NCBI RefSeq assembly: GCF_018129385.1
Contig: NZ_JAFCLN010000009.1
Coordinates: 62,001-126,000 of the forward strand
Source: Bradyrhizobium lablabi
GTDB lineage: Bacteria > Pseudomonadota > Alphaproteobacteria > Rhizobiales > Xanthobacteraceae
Length of the DNA stretch: 64,000 nucleotides
Direction: 5' to 3'
Shown here: in pieces, positions 35,177 through 43,830 of the stretch
How the letters are laid out: each line of letters starts with the position of its first letter
Numbering within the stretch: the stretch's first letter is position 1
Notes under the pieces: model-generated
The model's input: only the letters and a program-made list of their open reading frames with translations
Told to the model about the DNA's origin: nothing
The model's database searches: none
Translations under genes and position numbers: made by a program

Positions 35177-36076
35177 TTGCCTGTCGACCCAGCCTTCGCC
35201 GTGCCCGGCCGTTTCTTCAAGGGAAACATTCACACGCATTCCAACCGTTCCGACGGCGCCCTGTCGCCGGAGGCGGTCTGTGAGGCCTATCGGGACGCCG
35301 GTTACGACTTCCTCTCGCTGACCGATCATTTCCTCGGCAAGTACGGATTCCCCATCGTTGATACACGGCGCTATCGTACCAACCGCTTCACGACCATTTT
35401 GGGCGCGGAGGTGCATGCTCCCGCGACGTCGCTCGGCGAACTCTGGCATCTGCTGGCGGTCGGCCTGCCGGAAGAGTTTGCGCAGACTCCGGCGGACGAA
35501 CACGCGCCGGCGCTGGCGCGGCGATGCCTGGAGGCCGGCGCCTTCCTCGCCATCGCCCATCCCGGCTGGTACGCGCTGACCAAGGCGGATGCCGACACCA
35601 TCGAGGGCGCGCATGCGGCCGAGATCTACAATCACACCAGCCATGTCCGCACCGACCGCGGCGACGGCGGCGCGCTGATCGATCAGCTTCATGCCGCCGG
35701 CCGCCGCATCAATATCTGCGCGGTCGATGACGCGCATTTTCATTGCCGCGATTTCTTTGGCGGCTTTGTGATGGTCAAGGCGTCCGCCAACGAGCCGGAG
35801 GCGCTGCTTGGGAGTCTGAAGGCGGGGGCGTACTATTCCAGCCAGGGGCCGGTGATCGAGAGCGTTGTGTATGGCGAAGACTCGGTCGAAGTGGCGTGCT
35901 CACCTGCCAGCGTGGTGATGGTGCTCGGCCGCGGCTCGCGGGCCAAGCAGGAGCTTGGCGATGGCCTCACGCGCGTGACGCTGCCGCTGGAGACGATAAG
36001 GCCCGGCGGCTACGCCCGGGTCGTGGTGGTCGATCGCGAAGGCCGGTGCGCGTGGACTAACCCGGTCTGGTGGTAG
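35177..36076 (+). CDS. CehA/McbA-type PHP-domain metallohydrolase
   Basis: A 299-residue PHP-fold protein. Metal-binding motifs in order are NIHTHSNRSDG, SLTDHF, GAEVHAP, AIAHPGWY, IYNHTSH and AVDDAHFH. CehA/McbA relatives hydrolyse esters, carbamates or phosphoesters. The start is taken as TTG at 35177, because GGGAG sits six bases upstream and the protein then begins just before the domain; another in-frame TTG lies at 35153. It follows the carboxylase by 78 bp and may be part of the same transcript. There is no signal peptide. The substrate is unknown. Confidence 0.8.
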   Translation: MPVDPAFAVPGRFFKGNIHTHSNRSDGALSPEAVCEAYRDAGYDFLSLTDHFLGKYGFPIVDTRRYRTNRFTTILGAEVHAPATSLGELWHLLAVGLPEEFAQTPADEHAPALARRCLEAGAFLAIAHPGWYALTKADADTIEGAHAAEIYNHTSHVRTDRGDGGALIDQLHAAGRRINICAVDDAHFHCRDFFGGFVMVKASANEPEALLGSLKAGAYYSSQGPVIESVVYGEDSVEVACSPASVVMVLGRGSRAKQELGDGLTRVTLPLETIRPGGYARVVVVDREGRCAWTNPVWW

Positions 36077-36280
36077 CTCGGCTGAGCTGCCCCGTCCCAC
36101 TACTGAGCCAGCCCATGACTTGATGACCGGGGGCTTCGGTCGGCACGCGACGGCCCTTGCAAAGTTGGGTGCGCTCCGCTGGACACCTCTCGCCTTCGGC
36201 ACCTTCGCAGGCCGAGAAGCCGAAAATGGAAATAATTTCAGAGCGGTACGTGAGAATTGTCGTGGGCATCATTTTTATCT

Positions 36281-36322
36281 TGAGCATCGCTCATTTTTAA
36301 TGTTTATTCTGAGCATTGCTCA
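36281..36322. promoter_or_regulatory. Two palindromes TGAGCATYGCTCA upstream of the ceramidase-like gene
   Basis: TGAGCATCGCTCA (36281-36293) and TGAGCATTGCTCA (36310-36322) differ at a single position, and each is a 5-bp-arm palindrome. Their centres are 29 bp apart in an AT-rich stretch just before the start codon at 36341. They look like paired operators; the binding protein is not evident locally. Confidence 0.65.
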
Positions 36323-36340
36323 AATTTTGTGAAGGCCTGC

Positions 36341-37150
36341 ATGTTGCACGCGACTGATCCCGCCCGAGAGACCGACGGCACGCTGCCCTCAGCGTCTCGC
36401 CGACTGCCATTCGTTCCCTCGCACGTCCGCGAAAAATATCTGCTCGCAGCGCTGCTCGCCCTGGTGATGGTGGCGCTCTTCGCGCCCGCGCTGCCCGCGT
36501 CCGCCTGGCCCATCCCGCACTATGTCGACACGCGCAACTGGCTCGGTCTCCCCAACATCGGCGATGTGCTGAGCAACCTGGCCTTCCTGGCGATGGGTGT
36601 CTGGGGCCTGACGCTGCGTGCCCGCAACGATGCGCTTGTGGGGGCGAACTGCCTCTTCGTCGGCCTGATCCTCACTTGCGCAGGATCGACCATTTATCAT
36701 CTCGATCCCGAGGCGCCGCAGCGGCTGGTGGCCGATCGTCTCGGCATGGCGGTGGCGTTCGCGGGCTTCCTGGGCATCGCGGCCGCCGAGCGCGTCAGCC
36801 TGCGCGCCGGTCGGGTGGTGATGCTGCTGATGGTCGTTGCGGGGCCGCTCGCGGCCTGGGTGGCACGCGAGAACCTCATGCCGTGGGTGGCCGTGCAGTT
36901 TGGCGGCATGGCGCTTGCCGTCGGACTTGCGCTGACACGGCCGCGGCCTGGCGCGGTTGGCGTGCCGTTAGGCGGAGTAATATTCTTTTACGTGCTGGCC
37001 AAGCTGTTCGAGCTCGGCGATGCGACCGTGTTCGAAGCGACAGGGCACATTGTCTCGGGCCACACGCTCAAGCATCTGGCTGCCGCGCTGGCGGCCTGGC
37101 CGGTGATCCGGGCGCTGCGGTCTACTGGCCGCGCCCCGTTCCCTCATTGA
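36341..37150 (+). CDS. Ceramidase / alkaline phytoceramidase-like membrane protein (CREST superfamily)
   Basis: A 269-residue integral membrane protein with about seven hydrophobic segments. STIYHLDPE followed by DRLGMAVAF and the late SGHTLKHLAAAL provide the Ser/His/Asp residues that bind zinc in the CREST hydrolase family, which includes alkaline ceramidases. It may cleave an amide-linked lipid, such as a sphingolipid or acyl-amino lipid, or be a sensor-like hydrolase. ATG 36341 is preferred over GTG 36329 because GAAGG lies upstream. Its last 29 bp overlap the end of the convergent dppF gene. Confidence 0.8.
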   Translation: MLHATDPARETDGTLPSASRRLPFVPSHVREKYLLAALLALVMVALFAPALPASAWPIPHYVDTRNWLGLPNIGDVLSNLAFLAMGVWGLTLRARNDALVGANCLFVGLILTCAGSTIYHLDPEAPQRLVADRLGMAVAFAGFLGIAAAERVSLRAGRVVMLLMVVAGPLAAWVARENLMPWVAVQFGGMALAVGLALTRPRPGAVGVPLGGVIFFYVLAKLFELGDATVFEATGHIVSGHTLKHLAAALAAWPVIRALRSTGRAPFPH

Positions 37151-38114
37151 GCCAACAGGCCACCTGATGACCGGTGCCTGCGTCCGCCAATACCGGCCGC
37201 TCCGTCTTGCAGCGGTCCATCACGTAGCGGCAACGGGTGTGGAAGGCGCAGCCGGAGGGCGGGTTGATGGGGCTCGGCACGTCGCCGTCGACCATCGGCC
37301 TCAGCCGCTTCGTCTTCGGATTTGCGACCGGCACGGAGGCCAGCAGCGCCTGCGTGTAGGGATGACGCGGATTGGCGAACAGCTCGGCCTTGTCTGATAT
37401 CTCGACGATGCGGCCGAGATACATCACGGCGACGCGGTGGCTGATATGGGCGACGACGGCGAGGTCGTGCGCGATGAACAGATAGGAGAAGCCGTTCTGC
37501 CGTTGCAGGTCGATCAACAGATTGATCACCTGGGCCTGGATCGAGACGTCGAGCGCGGAGACCGGCTCATCGCAGACGATCAGGCTCGGCCCCAGCGCCA
37601 GCGCGCGGGCGATGCAGATACGCTGCCGCTGGCCGCCGGAGAACTGATGCGGGAAGTTTTTCATCTGGTCGGGCCGCAGGCCGACCTGCCGGAATAGTTC
37701 TGCGACCCGCGCCTGCTTCTCGTCGCCGGCGGCGAGACCATGTACGGTCAAGGGCTCGCCGACGATGTCGCCTGCGGTCATGCGCGGATTGAGCGATGCG
37801 AACGGGTCCTGGAACACGATCTGCATCTCGCGACGGTACGGACGCAGTTCCGTCTTGCTGATACCAGCGATGTCCTCGCCGTTCAGCTTGATCGCGCCGC
37901 TGGTCGGCTCGACCAGTCGCAGCACGGTCCGCGCCACCGTCGACTTTCCGCAGCCGGATTCGCCCACCAGCCCCAGCGTTTCGCCAGGCTGAAGCGAAAA
38001 GCTGACGCCGTCGACCGCGTGCACGGTGCCGACCTGGCGGCGCAAGATGCCGCCGCGCACGGCGAAATGCTTGACGAGATCGGTGACTTCGAGGAGCGGA
38101 CGGGTGGCGGTCAT
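37122..38114 (-). CDS. dppF: Peptide ABC transporter ATP-binding protein (DppF/OppF type)
   Basis: A 330-residue ATPase. Walker A is GLVGESGCGKSTVAR, the signature is FSGGQRQRICIARAL, and Walker B is LIVCDEPVSALD. The C-terminal oligopeptide/dipeptide extension has cysteines in CAFHTRCRYVMDRC. It energises the adjacent Dpp/Opp-type importer together with DppD. Its start overlaps the dppD stop (ATGA), which implies coupled translation. It is the last of five transporter genes, and its 3' end overlaps the ceramidase-like gene on the other strand. The symbol reflects family position; the substrate may not be a dipeptide. Confidence 0.85.
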   Translation of the reverse strand: MTATRPLLEVTDLVKHFAVRGGILRRQVGTVHAVDGVSFSLQPGETLGLVGESGCGKSTVARTVLRLVEPTSGAIKLNGEDIAGISKTELRPYRREMQIVFQDPFASLNPRMTAGDIVGEPLTVHGLAAGDEKQARVAELFRQVGLRPDQMKNFPHQFSGGQRQRICIARALALGPSLIVCDEPVSALDVSIQAQVINLLIDLQRQNGFSYLFIAHDLAVVAHISHRVAVMYLGRIVEISDKAELFANPRHPYTQALLASVPVANPKTKRLRPMVDGDVPSPINPPSGCAFHTRCRYVMDRCKTERPVLADAGTGHQVACWLNEGTGRGQ

Positions 38115-39127
38115 ACCGGCGCTCCTTCGATTTCAGCCGCTCGCCAGCATGCGGCAAAATGCTTGTCGCCGAACTCGTCCAGCGGCGGATATTGCTCGCG
38201 GCAGCGGTCGATCGCCATCTTGCAGCGTGGTGCGAAAGCGCAACCCACCGGCAGATTCGTCAGCGACGGCACCATGCCCGGAATTTCGGTCAACCGCGTA
38301 TCGTTCCGCGCGCCGAGCGCGATCACCGCCGGCATCGAGGCCATCAGTCCGCGCGTATAGGGATGTTTTGGATTCTCGAACAAATCCTCGACACTGGCTT
38401 CCTCGACCTTCTTGCCGGCATACATCACGATCACGCGCTGCGCGGTCTGCGCCACCACGCCGAGATCGTGGGTGATCAGGATCAGACCGGTGCCGAGCTC
38501 CTTCTGTAGATCGACGATCAGCGCCAGGATCTGCGCCTGAATGGTGACGTCGAGCGCGGTGGTCGGCTCGTCCGCGATCAGCAGCGCCGGCCGGCAGGCC
38601 AGCGCCATCGCGATCATCGCACGCTGGCGCATGCCGCCGGAGAGCTGGTGCGGATATTCACGCGCCCGCCGCTCGGGCTCGGGTATCCTCACCAGCTTCA
38701 GCATCTCGACCGCGCGCTTCCAGGCCTGCTTGCTGGTCATGTCCTGGTGCAGCCGCAGCGCCTCGGTGATCTGGTCGCCGATCCGCATCACCGGATTGAG
38801 CGAGGTCATCGGCTCCTGAAAGATCATCGACATGCGGTTGCCGCGGATCGCGCGCATCTCGTCCTCGCCAAGCGCGAGCAGGTCGGTACCCTCCAGCGTC
38901 ACCGAGCCGCCGACGATTCTTCCGGGCGGGTTCGGCACCAGGCGCATGATCGAGAGCGCGCTCACGCTCTTGCCGCAACCGGACTCGCCGACGATCGCCA
39001 GCGTCTCGCCGCGCTTGACGTTGAAGGAGACGTCGTCGACCGCCTTGAACAGGCCGGAATTGGTGAAGAACACCGTTTTCAGGTTCTTCACGTCGAGGAT
39101 CAAATCTTCGGAAGCCGGCGCGTTCAT
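38111..39127 (-). CDS. dppD: Peptide ABC transporter ATP-binding protein (DppD/OppD type)
   Basis: A 338-residue ATPase starting at the ATG complementary to 39125-39127, where it overlaps the dppC stop by one base; the frame upstream is open but belongs to dppC. Walker A is AIVGESGCGKSVSALS, the signature is LSGGMRQRAMIAMAL, and Walker B is LLIADEPTTALD. The C-terminal extension has CAFAPRCKMAIDRC, which in OppD homologues can hold an Fe-S cluster. It pairs with DppF. Confidence 0.87.
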   Translation of the reverse strand: MNAPASEDLILDVKNLKTVFFTNSGLFKAVDDVSFNVKRGETLAIVGESGCGKSVSALSIMRLVPNPPGRIVGGSVTLEGTDLLALGEDEMRAIRGNRMSMIFQEPMTSLNPVMRIGDQITEALRLHQDMTSKQAWKRAVEMLKLVRIPEPERRAREYPHQLSGGMRQRAMIAMALACRPALLIADEPTTALDVTIQAQILALIVDLQKELGTGLILITHDLGVVAQTAQRVIVMYAGKKVEEASVEDLFENPKHPYTRGLMASMPAVIALGARNDTRLTEIPGMVPSLTNLPVGCAFAPRCKMAIDRCREQYPPLDEFGDKHFAACWRAAEIEGAPV

Positions 39128-40020
39128 CAGCCGCGCTGCCTTGGATCGAGGATGTCGCGAAGGGCGTCGCCGAACAGATTGGTGCCGAACACCGCGAGGC
39201 TGATGGCAACGCCGGGGAAGATCACCAGCCACGGCGCGGTGCGGACATATTCGGCGGCGGATTCGGAGAGCATGCGGCCCCAGGACGGATAGGGTTCGGG
39301 AATGCCGAGGCCGAGGAAGGACAGTGAGGCTTCGGTCAGGATGGTGGAGCCGAGCTGCGCGGTGGCGAGCACGATCAGCGGCGCCAGCGTGTTCGGCAGC
39401 ACATGGCGGATGGCGATGCGGGTCTCGCTCATGCCGATCGATTTCGCGGCCTCCACGAACGGCTGCTCGCGCAGCGCCAGCGTGTTGGCCCGGATCACCC
39501 GCGACACGGTCGGGATCAGCGGAATGGCGATCGCGATGATCACATTGGGCAGCGAGGGGCCGAGCGCCGCGGTCATCACCAGCGCCAGCACCAGCAGCGG
39601 CAGCGATTGCAGGATGTCGGTGATGCGCTGGAACACGAGGTCGACCCAGCCGGAGAGATAGCCGGAGACAAGGCCGACGATGACACCCAGCGTCGCGCCG
39701 AGCGCGGTCGAGCCGATGCCGACCGCAAGCGAAATGCGTGCGCCGTGGATGATGCGGGCCCAGACATCGCGGCCGAAGGAATCGGTTCCCAGCCAATGTT
39801 GCCAACTTGGCGGCGCAAGGCGATGGGCGGAATCGACCGTCAGCGGATCGTAGCGCGAGATCAGGTCGGCCGACAGCGCCGTCCACACGAACAGCACCAT
39901 GATGATGAGGCCGAACGTGCCGAGCACGTAGCGCCGGGCGAGGAATGCCAGCCGCCGCCAGCCATGGGTGGCGTTGGCCCCGGCCCGCCGCAGTTCATTG
40001 TCGAAATTGACAGCGGTCAT
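39127..40020 (-). CDS. dppC: Peptide ABC transporter permease (DppC/OppC type)
   Basis: A 297-residue permease starting at the ATG complementary to 40018-40020, with AGAGAG upstream. An N-terminal membrane segment (about 32-52) is followed by GTDSFGRDVWARIIHGARIS, the hallmark of OppC-type permeases, and a BPD_transp_1 domain with the EAA loop AAKSIGMSETRIAIRHVLPN. It forms the heterodimeric channel with DppB. A family E repeat separates it from dppB. Confidence 0.88.
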   Translation of the reverse strand: MTAVNFDNELRRAGANATHGWRRLAFLARRYVLGTFGLIIMVLFVWTALSADLISRYDPLTVDSAHRLAPPSWQHWLGTDSFGRDVWARIIHGARISLAVGIGSTALGATLGVIVGLVSGYLSGWVDLVFQRITDILQSLPLLVLALVMTAALGPSLPNVIIAIAIPLIPTVSRVIRANTLALREQPFVEAAKSIGMSETRIAIRHVLPNTLAPLIVLATAQLGSTILTEASLSFLGLGIPEPYPSWGRMLSESAAEYVRTAPWLVIFPGVAISLAVFGTNLFGDALRDILDPRQRG

Positions 40021-40037
40021 GGGACTCTCTTCGTCTT

Positions 40038-40111
40038 GAGCATGACCTCCGCGCAAACGCTTCGCGTTTGTCGCAGGGAAAACCGGTTCCCACTTTTCCG
40101 GGTCATACTCT
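40038..40111. repeat. Palindromic repeat family E, copy 2 (enlarged)
   Basis: GAGCATGACC at the left and GGGTCATACTC at the right flank GGGAAAACCGGTTCCCACTT. An extra hairpin, GCAAACGCTTCGCGTTTG, is inserted in the left half. On the minus strand the element starts TAGAGTATGACCC, and its TAG is the dppB stop codon (40110-40112). Confidence 0.8.
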
Positions 40112-41057
40112 AATCCCCGTACCTGATGCGCGGATCGATCGCCGCATAGAGCATGTCGACGATAAAGTTCGCCGTGACGACCACCACCGCGATGAACATC
40201 ACGAGGTTCTGCACGATCGGATAATCGCGCCAGCGCAGCGCCTCCACGAGGAAGCGGGCGATGCCGGGAATGTTGAACACGGTTTCCGTCACGATCAGGC
40301 CGCCGATCAGGAACGCCGCCTCGATGCCGATCACGGTGATGACGGGCAGCACCGCGTTCTTCAGCGCATGGTGATAGTTGACGGACGCTTCCGAAGCGCC
40401 CTTGGCGCGCGCGGTGCGGATATAATCCTGCCGCAAAATCTCCAGCATCGAGGAGCGGGTGATGCGCATGGTCAGCGCGGCGCTGCGGAAACCGACGGCC
40501 ATCGCCGGCACCGCGTAGATCGCAAACGCCTCCGTCCACATCCTCGGGTTCGGGTTGAAGATCGGCATGGCGCCGAACATCGAGACCGACGCCATCAGGA
40601 TCAACAGGCCGAGCCAGAACGAAGGCAGCGACAGGCCGCTGAGGCTGATGACGCGAAGCGTGTAGTCGAGCTTGGTTCCCTGATGCACGGCGCTGATGAC
40701 GCCAAGGGGAATGCCAATCGACGCCGAGAACAACAGCGCGAGGCCGGCGAGCTTTGCCGTGATCGGAATCCGCGGCAGGATTTCCTGTAGCGCGGGCTTT
40801 TCCGAGACGTAGGAATAGCCGAGATCGCCCTGTAGCAGGCCGCCGATCCATTTGAAGTATTGCACAACGATGGGATCGCTGAGGCCAAGCTCCTTTTCGA
40901 GGTTGGCCTTGTCGGTGGGATCGACGAAGCCGGCGGCGTCGAACAGGATATCGACGATGTTGCCGGGCACGATGCGCAGCAGCACGAAGACGATGACCGA
41001 GATCCCGAACAGGGTCACGAGCATCAGGGCGAGGCGTCGCACGAGATAGGCAAACAC
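40110..41057 (-). CDS. dppB: Peptide ABC transporter permease (DppB/OppB type)
   Basis: A 315-residue permease beginning at GTG (complement of 41055-41057) behind AGGGAGCC. It opens FAYLVRRLALMLVTLFGISV, typical for DppB. A long extracytoplasmic loop and the BPD_transp_1 domain follow, with LRQDYIRTARAKGASEASVN as the EAA loop. It partners DppC. Its TAG stop codon coincides with the edge of a family E repeat. Confidence 0.88.
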   Translation of the reverse strand: MFAYLVRRLALMLVTLFGISVIVFVLLRIVPGNIVDILFDAAGFVDPTDKANLEKELGLSDPIVVQYFKWIGGLLQGDLGYSYVSEKPALQEILPRIPITAKLAGLALLFSASIGIPLGVISAVHQGTKLDYTLRVISLSGLSLPSFWLGLLILMASVSMFGAMPIFNPNPRMWTEAFAIYAVPAMAVGFRSAALTMRITRSSMLEILRQDYIRTARAKGASEASVNYHHALKNAVLPVITVIGIEAAFLIGGLIVTETVFNIPGIARFLVEALRWRDYPIVQNLVMFIAVVVVTANFIVDMLYAAIDPRIRYGD

Positions 41058-41102
41058 CTTGTGGCTCCCTTTTAGCTGCTCGTAACCTTGGGCCGGCGGA
41101 CC

Positions 41103-42698
41103 TTACTTGTCCAGCCAGACGTCTTCGTAGCGGAAACCGTTATAGGAGCTGTTCGACATAATCGTGATGTTCTTGACGTAGGGCTGCCAGCAGGTTCCGC
41201 TCCGGCTGTGGAAGATGATGGGGCGGGCGACGTCCTCCTGTAGCTTCTTGTCGATCTCCCACACCAGCTTCTTGCGCTTGTTGAGGTCCGGCTCGGCCGA
41301 TTGCTGGTCGAACAGCTTTTCGATCTCCCTGTTGCAATACCCGGTGTAGTTCCGCTCCGAGCCGCAGGCATAATTCTCGTAGAAGGACTGGTCGGGATCG
41401 TCCACCGCGTTGCCGGTCAGGTTGAGGCCGAGCGAATAGTCCTTGCGTGCCACCTTCGGGAACCATTGCGCAGTGTCGACGACGTCGAGCTCGGCGTCGA
41501 TATAGATGCTCTTGATCTGGTCGATCAGGACGATGGCGGGATCGCGATAGATCGGAATGTTGCGCGTGGCGATCTTGATCGCGAGGCGCTTGTCCGGGCC
41601 GAAGCCGGCCTTCTGCATCAGCTTGCGCGCTTCGTCGCGGTTCTTCTCGATGTCGGGGCCGTAGCCGGGGATCGTCTCCAGCATTTCCTTGGGCATCGCC
41701 CACAGGCCTGCCGGACCCGGCTGCATGGTGCCGCCGATATCGGCCTGGCCCTCGAACTGGATCTGGATGAAGGCCTTGCGGTCGAGCGCCAGCGCCAGCG
41801 CGCGGCGCACGTCGATATTGTCGAACGGCGGATTGGACGAGTTGACGATGATGTTGGTTGAAACGTTGTTCGGCTCCAGCACGCATACCGCATTCGGCGC
41901 CTGCGCCTTGACGTCCTTGAGCAGCGGGATCGTCACCTCGGTCGGGAAGGTCATGTCGAACTTGCCGGAGATGAAGCCCAGCACGGCGGTGGAGCGGTTG
42001 GTGATGATGGTGAACTCGATGCCGTCGAGATAGGGCAAGCCCTTCTTCCAGTAGTCGGGATTTTTGGTGAGCTTGATCGACTCGTTCGCCTTGAACTCGA
42101 CGAATTTGAACGGGCCGGTGCCGACCGGCTTGGTGCGCATGTCGCCCGGCGACACGTGGCAGGGATAGATCGGCGTATAGCCGGAAGCGAGCAGCGCCAA
42201 GAGGCTCGGCTGCGGACGCTTGAGGTTGAAGGACGCCTCGTAATCCCCGTTGGCCGTGACGTCCTCGACCTGGTCATACCAGGACTTTCGCGGGTTCTGC
42301 CGGAATTTCTGCTGCGACTTGCCCATCAGCATGTCGAAGGTGCACTTGACGTCGGCCGCGGTGAACGGCTTGCCGTCGTGCCATTTGACGTCGTTGCGCA
42401 GCTTGAACGTCAGCTTCTTGCCGTCGCCGCTCCAGGCCCAGCTCTGCGCCAGTTCGGGCACGATCGTATCGAGGCTGTTCTGGGCCTTGTGCTGGTCGTA
42501 CAGGACGAGGTTGTTGAAGATCGGCATGAACGGCACGTTCAGCGAATAGGTCGCGCCTTCGTGGATCGAGGCGCTGCCAGGGCTGTCGCGGTGATAGATT
42601 CGGAAGATGCCGCCCGGTTTGGGCTCGGCTGCGAGCGTCGGATCGTAAGCCGTCAGCATAGCCAATATCGCGACGGCAAGCGCTTGCACGCTCCGCAT
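41103..42698 (-). CDS. dppA: Peptide ABC transporter substrate-binding protein (DppA/OppA type, SBP_bac_5)
   Basis: A 531-residue periplasmic protein starting at the ATG complementary to 42696-42698, with GGGAGGA just upstream; upstream in-frame ATGs are ignored because the signal peptide RSVQALAVAILAMLTAYD...LAA begins here. The family 5 features include a VPFMPIFNNLVLYD region and WHDGKPFTAADVKCTFD. It captures a peptide, opine or similar solute for the four downstream genes. The distinct relatives of this family in soil bacteria make the ligand uncertain. Confidence 0.88.
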   Translation of the reverse strand: MRSVQALAVAILAMLTAYDPTLAAEPKPGGIFRIYHRDSPGSASIHEGATYSLNVPFMPIFNNLVLYDQHKAQNSLDTIVPELAQSWAWSGDGKKLTFKLRNDVKWHDGKPFTAADVKCTFDMLMGKSQQKFRQNPRKSWYDQVEDVTANGDYEASFNLKRPQPSLLALLASGYTPIYPCHVSPGDMRTKPVGTGPFKFVEFKANESIKLTKNPDYWKKGLPYLDGIEFTIITNRSTAVLGFISGKFDMTFPTEVTIPLLKDVKAQAPNAVCVLEPNNVSTNIIVNSSNPPFDNIDVRRALALALDRKAFIQIQFEGQADIGGTMQPGPAGLWAMPKEMLETIPGYGPDIEKNRDEARKLMQKAGFGPDKRLAIKIATRNIPIYRDPAIVLIDQIKSIYIDAELDVVDTAQWFPKVARKDYSLGLNLTGNAVDDPDQSFYENYACGSERNYTGYCNREIEKLFDQQSAEPDLNKRKKLVWEIDKKLQEDVARPIIFHSRSGTCWQPYVKNITIMSNSSYNGFRYEDVWLDK

Positions 42699-42907
42699 GT
42701 AGTCCTCCCTCGATATGTTCGGTCTCAGCGTCCCGATTGGCATCAACGATACCATGACGGCGAGACCGGGCAACCCACAGCGGCTGCGGCAGACTTGCTA
42801 CTTCGGACTATGAATGCAGCGCGGCATTCCGCGCCACGGCAGTTGTGCAAGGACGTTCGGTCCGGAACCGCCGTCCTGTCGTTCATTTTCACGGGGCAAT
42901 TCCCGAG

Positions 42908-43795
42908 CTATTCCGCCGCCTGTGGCGAGGGCAGGCCCATATTGGCGACGCCGTCGGCCTCGGTGGCCGAGATCGTGGTGCGGATCATCAGCCGTGCCTC
43001 ATGGGCCGGCCACGGCCGGCCGCGATGCATGGTGGCGCGGTTGTCCCACATCACGACGTCGCCCTGCTTCCACTGATGCAGGTAGCTCGTCCCCGGCGCG
43101 GTCGCGGCCGCCGTCAGTTCGTCGATCAGCTTTTTGCCCGCGGCGGCATCCATGCCTTCGACGGCGTAGGCGTGCGAGGCCAGATAGACCGCGCCGCGGC
43201 CGTTGACCGGGTTCTTCCACACCATGCGCCAGCACACCGGCGGCAACGCCGCCTGCTCCTCAGGCGTCGCAAGGCCCGGCGCGATCTGGCCGCGCGAATG
43301 CGCATAGCTGTGCCAGGCAAAGGAGTTTTCGAGCTTCTTCTGCATGCCCTCATCGAGCTTCTCGAAGGCGAGGCGCATCGAGACGAATTCGGTTTCGCCG
43401 CCATGCTCGGGGATGGTGCGCGCCGACAGGATCGAGGTCAGCGCCGGCACGCGCTTGAAGGACGAGTCGGTGTGCCAGAGCTGGTTGGCCTTGGCGCGCA
43501 TTGCCTGCCGGTGATCTGCTGGCACGACCTTTCCGTCGGGGCCGATGGTGGAGAGGATCACGAAGTGCGAGCCCGTTCCCATCGAGCCGACCTTCGTCAC
43601 CTCGGGCGGGCCGAAGCGGCGCGAGAACGCAAGCTGGATGTCGTCGGTCACCTCCTGGCCGCGAAACACCAGCACCGAATATTCCTCGAACGCGGCGCGC
43701 ACAGCCTTGTAGGCGTCATCGTCGCTCGCAACATCGGAGAGCGTGACACCGCGGAGTTCGGCGCCGAATCCGGGACGAAGGGGAACGATTTCCAT
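42908..43795 (-). CDS. TauD/TfdA family Fe(II)/2-oxoglutarate dioxygenase
   Basis: A 295-residue dioxygenase. The iron ligands are H108 and D110 in QLWHTDSSFK and the distal histidine in DNRATMHRGRPW, whose arginine binds 2-oxoglutarate. GSMGTGSHFVILSTIG and LRGVTLSDV agree with the TfdA/TauD group, which hydroxylates taurine, phenoxyacetates, sulfonates and related acids. GGGAGAA precedes the ATG. It lies between an acyl-CoA synthetase and a peptide-type importer on one strand; with the dehydrogenase further upstream this suggests degradation of an imported acid. Aromatic-ether cleavage is one possibility, unproven. Confidence 0.87.
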   Translation of the reverse strand: MEIVPLRPGFGAELRGVTLSDVASDDDAYKAVRAAFEEYSVLVFRGQEVTDDIQLAFSRRFGPPEVTKVGSMGTGSHFVILSTIGPDGKVVPADHRQAMRAKANQLWHTDSSFKRVPALTSILSARTIPEHGGETEFVSMRLAFEKLDEGMQKKLENSFAWHSYAHSRGQIAPGLATPEEQAALPPVCWRMVWKNPVNGRGAVYLASHAYAVEGMDAAAGKKLIDELTAAATAPGTSYLHQWKQGDVVMWDNRATMHRGRPWPAHEARLMIRTTISATEADGVANMGLPSPQAAE

Positions 43796-43830
43796 GGAGG
43801 TTCTCCCATTTTCTTATTGTCAGAGCGTGC

